DNA of 64,000 nt. Origin: WTJH01 sp049889695 (lineage in GTDB: Bacteria > Bacteroidota > Bacteroidia > Flavobacteriales > Flavobacteriaceae). Below are positions 17,542 to 26,527 of this stretch, piece after piece (position 1 is the stretch's first letter; the number at the start of each line of letters is the position of its first letter). The translations under genes were made by a program, and so were the position numbers. The notes under the pieces were generated by a model. It worked only from the letters and a program-made list of their open reading frames with translations. It searched no databases and had not been told where the DNA came from. Location of the stretch: assembly GCA_049889695.1 (NCBI GenBank), contig JBMHCX010000019.1, positions 33,657 to 97,656 on the forward strand. The letters are read 5' to 3'.

Positions 17542-17763
17542 GAAAGAGTGAGCAGAAGGATCTTTGTCTTCTTCTCCGCGTTGATTGAAAAGCTGTAACT
17601 GACGAATCCAATAGATGGCAGCTACAAAACCAATCAATAAGAAAAGCCAGTTAATGGCATTGGCCAATGTCCAGCTTTGGAGTTCTAACTGACGTAAGAG
17701 GTTTAATGGAAGAAAAAGAACTTCTTCAAATAACCAGGCAATTCCTTCAAAAATATTTTTCAT
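17536..17763 (-). CDS. small flavobacterial membrane protein (DUF6341-like)
   Basis: A 75-residue protein with an amphipathic N-terminus (IFEGIAWLFEEVLFLPLNLLRQLELQSW). It has one clear membrane helix (about residues 33-52), then a charged tail ending GEEDKDPSAHSFL. I recall similar small proteins next to purD in flavobacteria under the name DUF6341, but I cannot confirm the assignment. Function unknown. A perfect -7 element lies at 17786-17793 upstream, so it has its own promoter. Confidence 0.75.
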   Translation of the reverse strand: MKNIFEGIAWLFEEVLFLPLNLLRQLELQSWTLANAINWLFLLIGFVAAIYWIRQLQLFNQRGEEDKDPSAHSFL

Positions 17764-17785
17764 GTCTGTAAAGTCAATTCTGCTA

Positions 17786-17793
17786 CAAAAATA
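17786..17793 (-). promoter_or_regulatory. -7 promoter element of the 75-residue membrane protein gene
   Basis: TATTTTTG on the minus strand matches TAnnTTTG exactly, 22 bases before the ATG at 17763. I recognise nothing else in the gap 17794-18000. Confidence 0.5.
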
Positions 17794-18000
17794 AGGGATT
17801 GAACTGGCATGGGCAAAGAGAAAATCAGGGTTCCTACACTAATGAGGCATAAATCCCTTGGGAAAGCTTCCTTTTTTATCTAAGCAGATGTTCCTTAATT
17901 CCCTCTTACCCGTTCTATTTTTTGGGAAAGTGTGCGAAAAAACACCACCGTTTAAAAACTCTCGATCAGCTTTTTGGAAACCCTTGAAAAGAGTCGCGTT

Positions 18001-19020
18001 TTAAACATCGTCGAAATCTACTACTATCTTTGGAGTTTCCGCATAGGCCTGGCAAGTAAGTACCAGTCCCTCGGCCACCTCGCTATCTGTTAGGATTTGA
18101 TTTTGCTCCATTCGTGCTTTCCCTGTAGTGACCTTAGCAATACAACTGCTACACACACCTCCTTGACAGGAATAGGGCACATCTATTTTATGTTTTAAAG
18201 CAGCATCTAAAACACTTTCTCCACTGAGCTCTAACACATGGGTTTCTCCATCGCAGATGATTTCTAACTGACCAGCCCCATCGTCTTTTACGGGAGTTGC
18301 TTCGGTAGCAGAACTAAAGAAAAGTTCAAACAGAATTTGTTCTTGTGCATAGCCCATCCCCAATAAGGTGTCTTTGGATAAATGAATCATTTCTTCTGGC
18401 CCACAGATATACGTTGGCTGATTTGTTTTTCCCTTCAAGACATGCTTTAAAAATGCAGCATCTATACGGCCAAAACCAGCACCTTCCTCAGAACTCTGGC
18501 TAAAGATCCAATGGATTTGCAAGCGCCCAGCACATTCTTTCTCCAACGCTAAGAGTTCATTGTAAAACAATGTCTTTTCTGGAGATTTGTTGCCATAAAC
18601 CAAACAAAATTCATGAGAAGGGTCGTTTTTAAGATGCGTCTTTAAAATAGACATCAGGGGCGTAATTCCGCTTCCGGCGGCGATTCCCAACTGCTTTTTT
18701 TCTCTTGGCTGATAGGTAAATCTCCCTTCAGGAATGGAAACTTCCAGCAAGTCACCGGCGGTTAAATCTTGAGCATGGTTGGAGAAAATCCCTTTCGGAA
18801 GCGCCTTGATACCAACAGCCAAGTCTTCTTCGTGGGGAGCCGTACAAATGGAATAGGAACGGCGAATGTTTTCACCATTTATGGTTGTGCCCAAGGTGAG
18901 ATATTGTCCCGCCTGAAAGCGGAATTCTTCTTGGATAGCGGAAGGAATGTCAAACGATAATTGAACGGCTTCCGGGCTCAGACGGACGACCTCCTTTATT
19001 TTTAATGTTTCTTTTTTCAT
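18001..19020 (-). CDS. PaaE-like ferredoxin-NADP reductase / 2Fe-2S oxidoreductase
   Basis: A 339-residue flavoprotein reductase with three parts. The FAD-binding barrel has RRSYSICTAP near residue 48. The NAD(P)-binding domain has AAGSGITPLMSIL. The C-terminal plant-type 2Fe-2S domain has its cysteines at 285, 290, 293 and 323. This order is that of PaaE, the reductase of the phenylacetyl-CoA epoxidase. No paaABCD genes are near, so it more likely serves another oxygenase or desaturase. I choose the ATG at 19020, because the longer reading from 19053 begins upstream of the -7 element at 19043-19050. Confidence 0.85.
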   Translation of the reverse strand: MKKETLKIKEVVRLSPEAVQLSFDIPSAIQEEFRFQAGQYLTLGTTINGENIRRSYSICTAPHEEDLAVGIKALPKGIFSNHAQDLTAGDLLEVSIPEGRFTYQPREKKQLGIAAGSGITPLMSILKTHLKNDPSHEFCLVYGNKSPEKTLFYNELLALEKECAGRLQIHWIFSQSSEEGAGFGRIDAAFLKHVLKGKTNQPTYICGPEEMIHLSKDTLLGMGYAQEQILFELFFSSATEATPVKDDGAGQLEIICDGETHVLELSGESVLDAALKHKIDVPYSCQGGVCSSCIAKVTTGKARMEQNQILTDSEVAEGLVLTCQAYAETPKIVVDFDDV

Positions 19021-19042
19021 GCAACTTTGATTTAAACCAACA

Positions 19043-19050
19043 CAAAAGTA
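19043..19050 (-). promoter_or_regulatory. -7 promoter element of the PaaE-like gene
   Basis: TACTTTTG on the minus strand matches TAnnTTTG exactly, 22 bases before ATG 19020. It is separated by only 28 bases from the divergent element at 19079. Confidence 0.6.
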
Positions 19051-19078
19051 CACTTCTTAGGCCTGCTGAAAAAACAAT

Positions 19079-19086
19079 TATATTTG
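19079..19086 (+). promoter_or_regulatory. -7 promoter element of the ABC exporter operon
   Basis: TATATTTG matches TAnnTTTG exactly, 19 bases before the ATG at 19106. A TTG at 19088 would give a longer frame but starts at the transcription start region. Confidence 0.6.
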
Positions 19087-19105
19087 TTTGCCTAAACCGA
19101 ATTGT

Positions 19106-20569
19106 ATGCGATTGTTTTTAAACTTGATGTGGAAGTCTTTTTTTAGGGCTCCTCAGTGGGAAACAAAGTTAGTCGTTCGAATCATCATTGGTTTTTTTGC
19201 CCTCTACATGTTGGTTTCATTTCTTTTCTTAGGGGTAGGCTTATATTTTATTTTGGAAGAGCAGTTCCCGGATGAAAGTCCTATGCAGAAAATTCAACCG
19301 TGGCTACTCTCCTATTTTACAACGGAATTTCTGGTCCGATATTTTTTGCAGTCCATGCCTTCGACGCATTTGCAGCCCTTGTTAGTGCTGCCGTTGAAAC
19401 GGACTAAGATTGTACGACAACTCTTGTTGCGATCTACTTTTTCATTCTACAATGCCACACCTTGGATCATTGGTTTACCTTTTGTGGTCGTTTGTACGTT
19501 TAAAGAAGGATTTCAGTGGGGATATGTCTCCTGGTGGATCGGAGTATTAGCAGTTGTTTTACTGATTAACCTCCTCAACTTTCTGGTCAACAAAAGCAAT
19601 CGGTTTTTTTGGGTATTTGTCGGGATCGTTACTGTTTTTGCTGGCTTGAGTTATGCTGATGTTTTTACTCTAGATCAGTGGGTAGCGATGGCCTTCCAAC
19701 GACTGCTCGCTTCACCTCTAGAAATATTGATCTACATAGTCGTATTGGCATTTTTCTATCAGAGAACATTTACCTATTTACGATCCCAGATCTATTTAGA
19801 TAAAGGTTTAAAGAAAGCCGACTATATGGTTCAAAATTTAAACCTTCCCATCTTAGACCGACTGGGGAAATTGAGTATTTTCTTGCGCAACGACATACGG
19901 CTGATTGTCCGCAACGTTCGAACGCGACAGGTCATATTTGCTTCGGTAATGTTCCTTTTCTACGCTTTAATTTTTGCGACACAGGAGGTCTATTCAGAAA
20001 TGCCTGCTGTTTTGGTTCTAGGTGGTTTGTTTGTCAGTGGAGGTTTTTTGATGACTTTTGGACAAAACATACCCGCTTGGGATAGTGAGCACTACCCTTT
20101 ATTGATGTCGCAAAACCTTTCTTACAGAGAATATTTGTTGTCGAAGTGGTGGCTGATGGTGGTTGTAACGGCTGTTAGTGCCTTAGTGGCCTTTCCCTAC
20201 TTGTTTATCAGCACTCAAATGTATCTGATTATTCTTATTGGTGCTGTCTACAATATGGGAGTGGGGAGCTTGCTAAACATTTATTCAGGAGTCTACAACC
20301 AAACCCGAATCGCCTTAAACGTAAAAGCAAAAGCCTTTGAAAATACCAAGGCTTTCAGTCTGCTTCAGTTTGTGTTTGTAATCCCTAAAGTTTTCGTTCC
20401 TATGGGTTTGTTTTATGCGGGATATAAGCTGTTTAATTTTGAAGCTGGTCTTGGGGTTGTGGCCTTTACCGGTATCCTTGGTTTTGTCCTTCGCGATCGG
20501 ATGATTACCGCCCTTACAACTTTATACACCCAACAAAAATACAAGGCAATAGCTGCCTTTAAAAAATAA
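19106..20569 (+). CDS. ABC transporter permease, DUF5687 family
   Basis: A 487-residue polytopic membrane protein with about ten to twelve hydrophobic segments in two halves. A cytoplasmic basic loop (YLRSQIYLDKGLKKADYM) separates them. I recognise it as DUF5687, a Bacteroidota family that is normally next to an ABC ATPase, as here (eight bases downstream). The two should form an ABC-2-like exporter or envelope-modifying transporter; the substrate is unknown. The start is the ATG at 19106 (MRLFLNLMWKSFFRAPQWE), judged from the promoter position and family N-termini. Confidence 0.85.
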   Translation: MRLFLNLMWKSFFRAPQWETKLVVRIIIGFFALYMLVSFLFLGVGLYFILEEQFPDESPMQKIQPWLLSYFTTEFLVRYFLQSMPSTHLQPLLVLPLKRTKIVRQLLLRSTFSFYNATPWIIGLPFVVVCTFKEGFQWGYVSWWIGVLAVVLLINLLNFLVNKSNRFFWVFVGIVTVFAGLSYADVFTLDQWVAMAFQRLLASPLEILIYIVVLAFFYQRTFTYLRSQIYLDKGLKKADYMVQNLNLPILDRLGKLSIFLRNDIRLIVRNVRTRQVIFASVMFLFYALIFATQEVYSEMPAVLVLGGLFVSGGFLMTFGQNIPAWDSEHYPLLMSQNLSYREYLLSKWWLMVVVTAVSALVAFPYLFISTQMYLIILIGAVYNMGVGSLLNIYSGVYNQTRIALNVKAKAFENTKAFSLLQFVFVIPKVFVPMGLFYAGYKLFNFEAGLGVVAFTGILGFVLRDRMITALTTLYTQQKYKAIAAFKK

Positions 20570-20577
20570 TCGTCCTT

Positions 20578-21285
20578 ATGATAGAAGTATCGGATTTAGT
20601 GAAAAAATACAGTGGTAATGAAGTGTTAAACTTACCACAGCTGAACATTCCTGAAGGCCAAAGTTTTGGTTTAGTCGGGAACAACGGTGCTGGGAAAACA
20701 ACTTTTTTTAGTCTATTATTAGACTTGGTGGAACCTTCACAAGGACAAATTCTCAATGGAGGCGAAGCTGTTCAGAAAAACGACCGATGGAAAAAACACA
20801 CAGCGGCCTATATCGATCAGGATTTTCTAATCGGTTACTTGACACCAGAGGAGTATTTCGAACTCATCGCACAGTTGAGAGAGGTGAACATAGAAACGCT
20901 ACACGGCTGGCTTCAAGGATTTGAGTCCTTTTTTAAGGGCGAGATTTTAGGCCGCAAGCGCTACATTCGCGATTTGTCTAAAGGGAACCAAAAGAAAGTA
21001 GGAATTATCGCCTGCCTCATTGGCAACCCTCAGGTAGTGATCTTAGACGAGCCTTTTGCTAATCTGGATCCCAGCTCCCAAATTCAGTTAAAAGAGTTGC
21101 TGAAAAATCTCTATCAGCAGAGTCAGACGACATTACTCATTTCGAGTCACGATCTCAACCACATTACCGAAGTTTGCGAACGGATTGTATTATTGGACCG
21201 TGGTGTTGTTCAAGAAGATTTGATGACGACTCCGGAGACCCTTCAAAATCTAGAAAAGTATTTTAAGGCCATTTCCGAAAACTGA
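20578..21285 (+). CDS. ABC transporter ATP-binding protein
   Basis: A 235-residue ATPase with Walker A GNNGAGKT at residues 34-41, a Q-loop in AAYIDQDF, signature LSKGNQKKVG near residue 139, Walker B VVILDEPF near 153 and the switch histidine in SSHDLNH. The signature has K in place of the usual G-Q pattern but is well within family variation. It pairs with the DUF5687 permease just upstream, forming a two-gene exporter operon. Substrate unknown. Confidence 0.93.
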   Translation: MIEVSDLVKKYSGNEVLNLPQLNIPEGQSFGLVGNNGAGKTTFFSLLLDLVEPSQGQILNGGEAVQKNDRWKKHTAAYIDQDFLIGYLTPEEYFELIAQLREVNIETLHGWLQGFESFFKGEILGRKRYIRDLSKGNQKKVGIIACLIGNPQVVILDEPFANLDPSSQIQLKELLKNLYQQSQTTLLISSHDLNHITEVCERIVLLDRGVVQEDLMTTPETLQNLEKYFKAISEN

Positions 21286-21344
21286 TATACTAAAGCCTAA
21301 AAAAAACAGTTATTCATAAAGGCTGTAAGGAGTTCCGGTCAATA

Positions 21345-23813
21345 ATGAATAGACGATTCTTAGTACTTAGCGCTACCCTATTGGGGTTGATGTGGAGTTG
21401 TTCCACACAAAAGAATCGTGCCCTCAATCGAGGATATCACCAATTAAATGCGGAATACAATGTCCTTTTCAACGGAGAAGAGGCCTTAAAAGTAGGGGAG
21501 CAGATCTTTTGGGAAACCTACCAAGATAATTTCTATGAAATCCTTCCTGTAGAACCTGTAATGCTTCGTGGCGAAAGTGCAGAAAGCACGACCATTATTC
21601 CCGGTTTTGCTCGTGCAGAAGAAAAGGCCGTAAAAACGATTCAAAAGCACTCGATGAATATTGGCGGGAAGCAGCGGAATGAAGTGATCGATCAGGCCTA
21701 TTTGCTTTTAGGGAAGGCTCGATATTTCGATCGTCGCTATTTTCCAGCGCTAGAAGCCTTTAATTATTTAATGAAAAACGGCGTTGATCCAAGCCTCTAT
21801 TCTCAGGTCCGTATTTGGCGTGAAAAAACATACATGCGTCTTAATAATAATGAATTGGCCATCGACAACCTGCGGAGCCTAGCTGAAAACCTCACGCCTA
21901 AAAGTCCTGATAAGTCACCGGCGAATGCAACTTTGGCAGCAGCACATCTAAACATCGCCCAAAAGGATTCAGCGCTTATGTATATCAAAGTCGCTGCCCA
22001 GACCGCTTACAACAAACGTCTAAAAGCCCGCTATTTTTTCATCTGCGGACAGCTATTTCAGCAAAACGAGCAATCGGATTCTGCCCGATGGGCCTTTGAA
22101 AATATTGTTCGCATGAATCGGTCTATTCCTCGCGATTTTTGGATGCAAGCCAAAATACGATCGCTGCAGTTAGACCCAAATTTAAGCACTGAAGAGTTTC
22201 AGAAATCCTTGGAAAAGTATCTAAAATTCTATGAAAACCGCGTTTATGCTCATTGGCTATACACAGCCAAAGCCGAACGTCTCTTGTCAGAAGCGCAAGA
22301 CAGCCTTTCTCTGATCGCTTTCCAACAGGCATTAAAAGCACCAGCCGTAGATTCTTACACCCAACAAAATATTTATCGACAGCTGTCCGATTGGTCCTAT
22401 GATCAGGGGGCATATCTGGACAGTGGGAAATATCTAGACAGTCTTTTGGCTTTACTTCCCGAAGACACCCGAGAAAAACGCAAACTTCAACGCCAACGCG
22501 AGGGGATGGAAACACTCTTTCAAGTAGAGCAAACCATTCATCAGACCGATAGTTTACTAGGCCTTCTCGCCATGAACCCCAAGGAGCGCGAGGATTATTT
22601 CGAGGCGTATATCGAAGCCCAAAAACAAGCATTGATCAAAGCACAAGAAAAGACTAAGAAAGGAGGACTGAGCCTCTTCGGAAATCGAGAAAACCAGTTT
22701 TATTTCTACAATGACTTTTTAAAAGAACAAGGGCAATTGCAATTTGTTGAACGTTGGGGGAATCGTCCGAATATCGACAATTGGCGTTGGGGAACATCCA
22801 ATAGTCTAAAAGAAGAAATGACGGCTGCTCAGGAAGAACAACCAACCAACACAACTGTATTTCTCACCTTGAATTTAGCGTCTCTTTTGTCCTCGGTACC
22901 CGCTCCAGAAGCGCAGGACAGTCTTCAACAGCTGAATCATCGCGCCCGATTGAAAGCGGCAATTTTGTACAAAGAGAAGTTTAATGATATTCCCTTATCG
23001 CAAGCACGATTAGAACAGTTGCTTGAAGAAGAAACACTTCCTGAGGTCGAGGTTCAAGCCCTCTATCATTCAGCAAAAAACATGACACTTATGGGTCAAT
23101 CGGATGTGGGCATTCGCGGTCGGCTCAAAGCGAGCTATCCCGATAGTCCATATACCAAAGTATTATTAGATCCCAGTCTTTCCTATATCGAAGGTTTAAA
23201 CACTCCCGAACAAAAATTGAATAGTCTCCGGCAAGCTTTTGAAATGGGAGATTACACAGAGATGCTTGAAAATTACGAGGCGCTACAAGTTTTTTTTAGT
23301 GGCTCGCCCTATTTGTCTGCTTTTGAACTATTAAGAGTACATATCGAGGGGCGCTTAGAAGGAAAGGACCATTGGAAAAAACAATTGGCCAGCTTTATTC
23401 TGAAATATCCAGACGACCCATTGGCTAAAGCCATGGAAAAGCAATTGAATCTGCTCAACCGAGAAGTTCCGGTTGAACTCCGAAAACTGCAGTCGTGGAA
23501 GTGGGTGTTTCCACTTCAGGCGGCCCAGCGCAGCCAAGCGGATAGTTTAAGCACCCTTTTCCGTTCTTGGATTGCCCAAAAACAACTCCCCTGGACCCTG
23601 TCTAAAGACGTTTATGACCGGGAGACATTGTTCTTGGTTGTCCACAAAATTAAATCGCGCCAACAGACCGATAGTTTACGTTCCTATTTTCCCGGAACAC
23701 TCGCTGAATCCCTGACTACAAATAATTTTGTAGTTTTATCAAACGAATATCAGAAAACGCTCCAGGACAAAACCTGGAATAAATCTTTGCAAAGTACAGA
23801 TGAAAAACAATGA
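21345..23813 (+). CDS. sprE: type IX secretion/gliding lipoprotein SprE (PorW)
   Basis: An 822-residue lipoprotein with lipidation cysteine C19 (LMWSC). The mature start RGYHQLNAEYNVLFNGEEALKVGEQIFWETYQDNFYEILPVEP is split here only for description; its core NVLFNGEEAL and YQDNFYEILPVE match SprE/PorW, which I recall from flavobacteria. Several TPR-like helical repeats follow through most of the chain. SprE/PorW links the PorKLMN rings to the outer-membrane translocon and is needed for gliding and for secretion of surface enzymes. It overlaps the bactofilin start by 14 bases. Confidence 0.88.
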   Translation: MNRRFLVLSATLLGLMWSCSTQKNRALNRGYHQLNAEYNVLFNGEEALKVGEQIFWETYQDNFYEILPVEPVMLRGESAESTTIIPGFARAEEKAVKTIQKHSMNIGGKQRNEVIDQAYLLLGKARYFDRRYFPALEAFNYLMKNGVDPSLYSQVRIWREKTYMRLNNNELAIDNLRSLAENLTPKSPDKSPANATLAAAHLNIAQKDSALMYIKVAAQTAYNKRLKARYFFICGQLFQQNEQSDSARWAFENIVRMNRSIPRDFWMQAKIRSLQLDPNLSTEEFQKSLEKYLKFYENRVYAHWLYTAKAERLLSEAQDSLSLIAFQQALKAPAVDSYTQQNIYRQLSDWSYDQGAYLDSGKYLDSLLALLPEDTREKRKLQRQREGMETLFQVEQTIHQTDSLLGLLAMNPKEREDYFEAYIEAQKQALIKAQEKTKKGGLSLFGNRENQFYFYNDFLKEQGQLQFVERWGNRPNIDNWRWGTSNSLKEEMTAAQEEQPTNTTVFLTLNLASLLSSVPAPEAQDSLQQLNHRARLKAAILYKEKFNDIPLSQARLEQLLEEETLPEVEVQALYHSAKNMTLMGQSDVGIRGRLKASYPDSPYTKVLLDPSLSYIEGLNTPEQKLNSLRQAFEMGDYTEMLENYEALQVFFSGSPYLSAFELLRVHIEGRLEGKDHWKKQLASFILKYPDDPLAKAMEKQLNLLNREVPVELRKLQSWKWVFPLQAAQRSQADSLSTLFRSWIAQKQLPWTLSKDVYDRETLFLVVHKIKSRQQTDSLRSYFPGTLAESLTTNNFVVLSNEYQKTLQDKTWNKSLQSTDEKQ

Positions 23814-24195
23814 AATTAACGGCCAATATAGCCGTATTGAAAAAACGACGACCATCAAAGGAGAAATCCAATCCGATGCCGATATTCGCATCGATGGTGT
23901 TTTGGAAGGAAGTGTAAAAACCAAAGGAAAAGTCGTCATTGGAAAAGACGGACGTGTCGAAGGACAAGTGGAATGTGCCAATGCCGATATAGAAGGAAGC
24001 CTAAAAGGGAATCTATTAGTGGTTGATACACTTGCGCTAAAATCAACTAGTAATATCGAAGGTGAGTTAATCATCGGAAAATTAGTGGTCGATGCAGGAG
24101 CCATATTCAACGCAACCGTTTCTATGCGTGGTGCTGCCGGCGATAAGATTAAACCGCTCGGAAAATTTGGAAAATCCCAAGAAAAGACGGCCTAA
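23800..24195 (+). CDS. bactofilin (polymer-forming cytoskeletal protein)
   Basis: A 131-residue protein whose centre is a right-handed beta-helix of hydrophobic/glycine repeats. The repeats run from TTIKGEIQSDADIRIDGVLEG through KGKVVIGKDGRVEGQVECA and similar turns, flanked by polar tails. Bactofilins polymerise without nucleotide and act as cytoplasmic scaffolds for cell-wall or envelope enzymes. The start overlaps the end of sprE by 14 bases, and an AtpZ-like gene starts inside its end. Bactofilin, AtpZ and ATP synthase genes are adjacent in many flavobacteria. Confidence 0.92.
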   Translation: MKNNEINGQYSRIEKTTTIKGEIQSDADIRIDGVLEGSVKTKGKVVIGKDGRVEGQVECANADIEGSLKGNLLVVDTLALKSTSNIEGELIIGKLVVDAGAIFNATVSMRGAAGDKIKPLGKFGKSQEKTA

Positions 24196-24379
24196 CAACT
24201 GGCTCGTATTTTCAACGCTAGCTTTTCAATTGGCCACAATTATGTGGCTTTGCGTTCGTGCAGGACATTGGCTCGATGAGCACTATTCCTCTTCTGTGAT
24301 CAATTGGACCCTTTTAATGACTATAGGAGGGATGGTAATGGTAATTTGGAGAATACTCCAGACGACCAAGCGATTTTAA
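24167..24379 (+). CDS. AtpZ/AtpI-like F1Fo-ATPase accessory protein
   Basis: A roughly 70-residue protein with two membrane helices (WLVFSTLAFQLATIMWLCV and VINWTLLMTIGGMVMVIW). A short loop holding a GxWLDxxY pattern (GHWLDEHY) separates them, as in AtpZ/AtpI proteins that assist assembly of the c-ring. The start is uncertain: the only early candidate after the family-like region begins is a TTG at 24167, giving ENPKKRRPNNW. The frame extends upstream to 24092, but that part is the shadow of bactofilin. It overlaps bactofilin by 29 bases and precedes the ATP synthase genes by 250 bases. Confidence 0.75.
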   Translation: MENPKKRRPNNWLVFSTLAFQLATIMWLCVRAGHWLDEHYSSSVINWTLLMTIGGMVMVIWRILQTTKRF

Positions 24380-24600
24380 TAGATGCTCTTCGCGCTTTGC
24401 CAAAACATTTATTCTTTAGTAATCTTTCGAAACAATCCTCTTTTCTTCGGAATTTGATGTTTAAATCCGTACTGTTTTAGTCGAAATTTAACGGGAGTTT
24501 AATGGATTCCCGCGAGACTTCTTGCTGTATTTTTAATGGAGGGAGTGAATTTTTCAGAAAAATAATTCATGTTAACTTTTTTCTATTGGGGTAAACCTGA

Positions 24601-24608
24601 TAAATTTG
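24601..24608 (+). promoter_or_regulatory. -7 promoter element of the atp operon
   Basis: TAAATTTG matches TAnnTTTG exactly. It contains the TTG at 24606 that would otherwise open the atpB frame. The 221 bases before it, back to 24380, hold no gene I can support. Confidence 0.6.
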
Positions 24609-24629
24609 CAGCGCAAAAAAGAAAGAAGC

Positions 24630-25730
24630 TTGTTTACTCTACGTAATTCAAACCATTTGATTCTAGCCCTTTTGTGTTCAGCACTAAGCTTTCAGGCCTT
24701 TGCTAACAACACAAAAGATGAGCATGCCGACGGTGCCGGAGATCTTAAGACGGAGATTAAAGCATATATCCAACACCACCTTCAGGACTCTTACGATTTT
24801 AATCTTTTGAGTTATACGGATGAAACAACACACAAAAAAGTACATGTAGGCTTCCCTTTGCCCGTCATTCTTTGGGACGAAGGACTTCAAGTATTTTCAT
24901 CTTCTAAACTTCACCATGGCGAAACGACCGCTCATGTAGGAGATAATTATTACAAACTCTATCACGGTAAAATATACAAAACCAACGCTGCGGGTGAAAT
25001 TACTTACGATGATGAGCATCACCCAACCAACGTAAAGCCACTAGACTTTTCCATCACCAAAAGCGTTGTGTCTATTTTGTTTACGGCAATTATCATGATT
25101 CTGCTTTTCCAAGGACTTGCAAAATCATATGCTAAAAACGGATTGATCGCTCAGGGAGTCGGACGGTTTTTCGAGCCGATAGTTCTTTACATCCGCGACG
25201 AGATTGCTATCCCAAACATTGGGGAGCAGCACTACAAAAAGTACATGAGCTTTTTGCTTACTCTCTTTTTCTTTGTTTGGTTTTTAAACATTTTAGGTCT
25301 AACCCCGCTTGGGATTAACGTTACGGGAAATATTGCTGTAACTTTTTGCTTAGCCCTCATTACTTTTTTAATTACCAATTTAACAGCGAAAAAAGATTAT
25401 TGGATGCATATTTTTTGGATGCCTGGTGTTCCTAAATTGATGCGTCTTGTTCTTGCCCCCATCGAATTATTAGGGGTGTTTATTAAACCTTTTTCCCTAA
25501 TGATTCGTTTGTATGCAAATATCTCTGCAGGACATATTGTTCTGATGAGCTTAATCTCCTTGATTTTTATTTTCAAGAACTGGTTAGGGTCTAGCCTATC
25601 TTTTATACTTGCCTTTGCTATTTCCTTAATTGAAATCTTGGTGGCCTTATTACAGGCTTACATTTTCACTATGCTTTCTGCTTTGTATTTCGGTATGGCA
25701 GCAGAAGAACACGATCACGAACATCATTAA
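24630..25730 (+). CDS. atpB: ATP synthase Fo subunit a (AtpB)
   Basis: Subunit a forms the proton half-channels next to the c-ring in the inner membrane. The 366-residue form is longer than the E. coli protein because of a secreted-looking N-terminal extension. A signal peptide ends FQAFANN, then comes a polar region of about 120 residues containing many histidines, typical of Bacteroidota. About five membrane helices follow, including the conserved arginine segment LMIRLYANISAGHIVLMSL and the final EILVALLQAYIFTMLSALYFG. The start is placed at the TTG at 24630 because the TTG at 24606 is in the promoter; no ATG is available before the signal peptide. Confidence 0.93.
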   Translation: MFTLRNSNHLILALLCSALSFQAFANNTKDEHADGAGDLKTEIKAYIQHHLQDSYDFNLLSYTDETTHKKVHVGFPLPVILWDEGLQVFSSSKLHHGETTAHVGDNYYKLYHGKIYKTNAAGEITYDDEHHPTNVKPLDFSITKSVVSILFTAIIMILLFQGLAKSYAKNGLIAQGVGRFFEPIVLYIRDEIAIPNIGEQHYKKYMSFLLTLFFFVWFLNILGLTPLGINVTGNIAVTFCLALITFLITNLTAKKDYWMHIFWMPGVPKLMRLVLAPIELLGVFIKPFSLMIRLYANISAGHIVLMSLISLIFIFKNWLGSSLSFILAFAISLIEILVALLQAYIFTMLSALYFGMAAEEHDHEHH

Positions 25731-25763
25731 ATCAAATAATCATTAATTTTTAAATATAAGAAT

Positions 25764-25955
25764 ATGGAAATTCCAGCAATTGTAGGAGCAGGTCTAGTTG
25801 TAATCGGAGTAGGTTACGGTATCGGTCAAATCGGAGGATCAGCGATGGAAGCTATCGGACGCCAGCCTGAAGCTACCGCAAAAATCCAAACAGCGATGTT
25901 GATTGCAGCTGCTTTGATCGAAGGAATTGGATTTGCTGCATTATTCGCAGTATAA
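25764..25955 (+). CDS. atpE: ATP synthase Fo subunit c (AtpE)
   Basis: A 63-residue hairpin of two membrane helices. The polar loop RQPE is at residues 33-36, and the ion-carrying glutamate E53 lies in AALIEGIGFAAL. Residues after the glutamate are Gly-Ile and not Ser-Thr, and there is no matching tyrosine, so the ring is most likely proton-translocating, although Q22 occupies a position that is also Gln in sodium-type rings. It lies in the order a-c-b-delta-alpha-gamma. The length is short because the C-terminus ends directly after the second helix. Confidence 0.97.
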   Translation: MEIPAIVGAGLVVIGVGYGIGQIGGSAMEAIGRQPEATAKIQTAMLIAAALIEGIGFAALFAV

Positions 25956-26023
25956 TTAGATATAATAGACTGGGGTTGGTCAAGGGCTAACCCCTAACTG
26001 TTCTTTCATTTAATCCAAACATC

Positions 26024-26521
26024 ATGGAAAAATTAATCGGTGAATTTTCGTTCGGCCTATTTTTCTGGCAGCTATTCATCTTCGTTGGTCTTTTATTCTT
26101 TCTAGCCAAGTTCGCATGGAAACCCATTCTGAATGCGGTAGATGAAAGAGAAAACTCCATCAAAGATGCATTAAAGGCTGCGGACGATGCCCGCAAAGAG
26201 ATGGCACAATTGCAGTCGGATAACGACCGCATCCTTAAAGAAGCTCGTGCAGAACGCGAGTTGCTACTGAAGGAAGCCAAAGCGACAGCGAACAATCTCG
26301 TTGCCGAAGCAAAGGCTGAAGCAAAAGCTCAAGCGGATAAAGTTCTTGCCCAAGCGCAGGAAGAAATTGAAGCTGAAAAGCGCAATGCCATTGGGGATCT
26401 TAAAAAGCAAATTGCCGGGATTTCCGTGGATATAGCAGAAACGCTATTGCAAGAAGAACTCAAAGATCAAGAGAAGCAATTGGAAATGATTGCTAAACGT
26501 GTTGCATCCGCTGAAATTTAA
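26024..26521 (+). CDS. atpF: ATP synthase Fo subunit b (AtpF)
   Basis: A 165-residue stator protein. One N-terminal membrane helix (LFFWQLFIFVGLLFFLAKF) carries on into a long charged helix rich in alanine, lysine and glutamate, which dimerises along the enzyme and meets subunit delta. Only one b gene is present. It is followed after 6 bases by atpH. Confidence 0.95.
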   Translation: MEKLIGEFSFGLFFWQLFIFVGLLFFLAKFAWKPILNAVDERENSIKDALKAADDARKEMAQLQSDNDRILKEARAERELLLKEAKATANNLVAEAKAEAKAQADKVLAQAQEEIEAEKRNAIGDLKKQIAGISVDIAETLLQEELKDQEKQLEMIAKRVASAEI

Positions 26522-26527
26522 GCAGAC

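Noticed and set aside
22123..22632. A 169-residue open frame on the minus strand inside sprE
   Set aside because: Shadow of sprE; the amino-acid composition is unnatural and no start signal is present.
24404..24470. A 24-codon open frame between the AtpZ-like gene and atpB
   Set aside because: Too short, with no family likeness or promoter. It might be a remnant of an accessory gene, but the sequence gives no support.
25764..25955. Possible sodium-type c-ring because of Q22
   Set aside because: The residues after E53 (Gly-Ile) and the absence of the Ser-Thr-Tyr set argue for protons.
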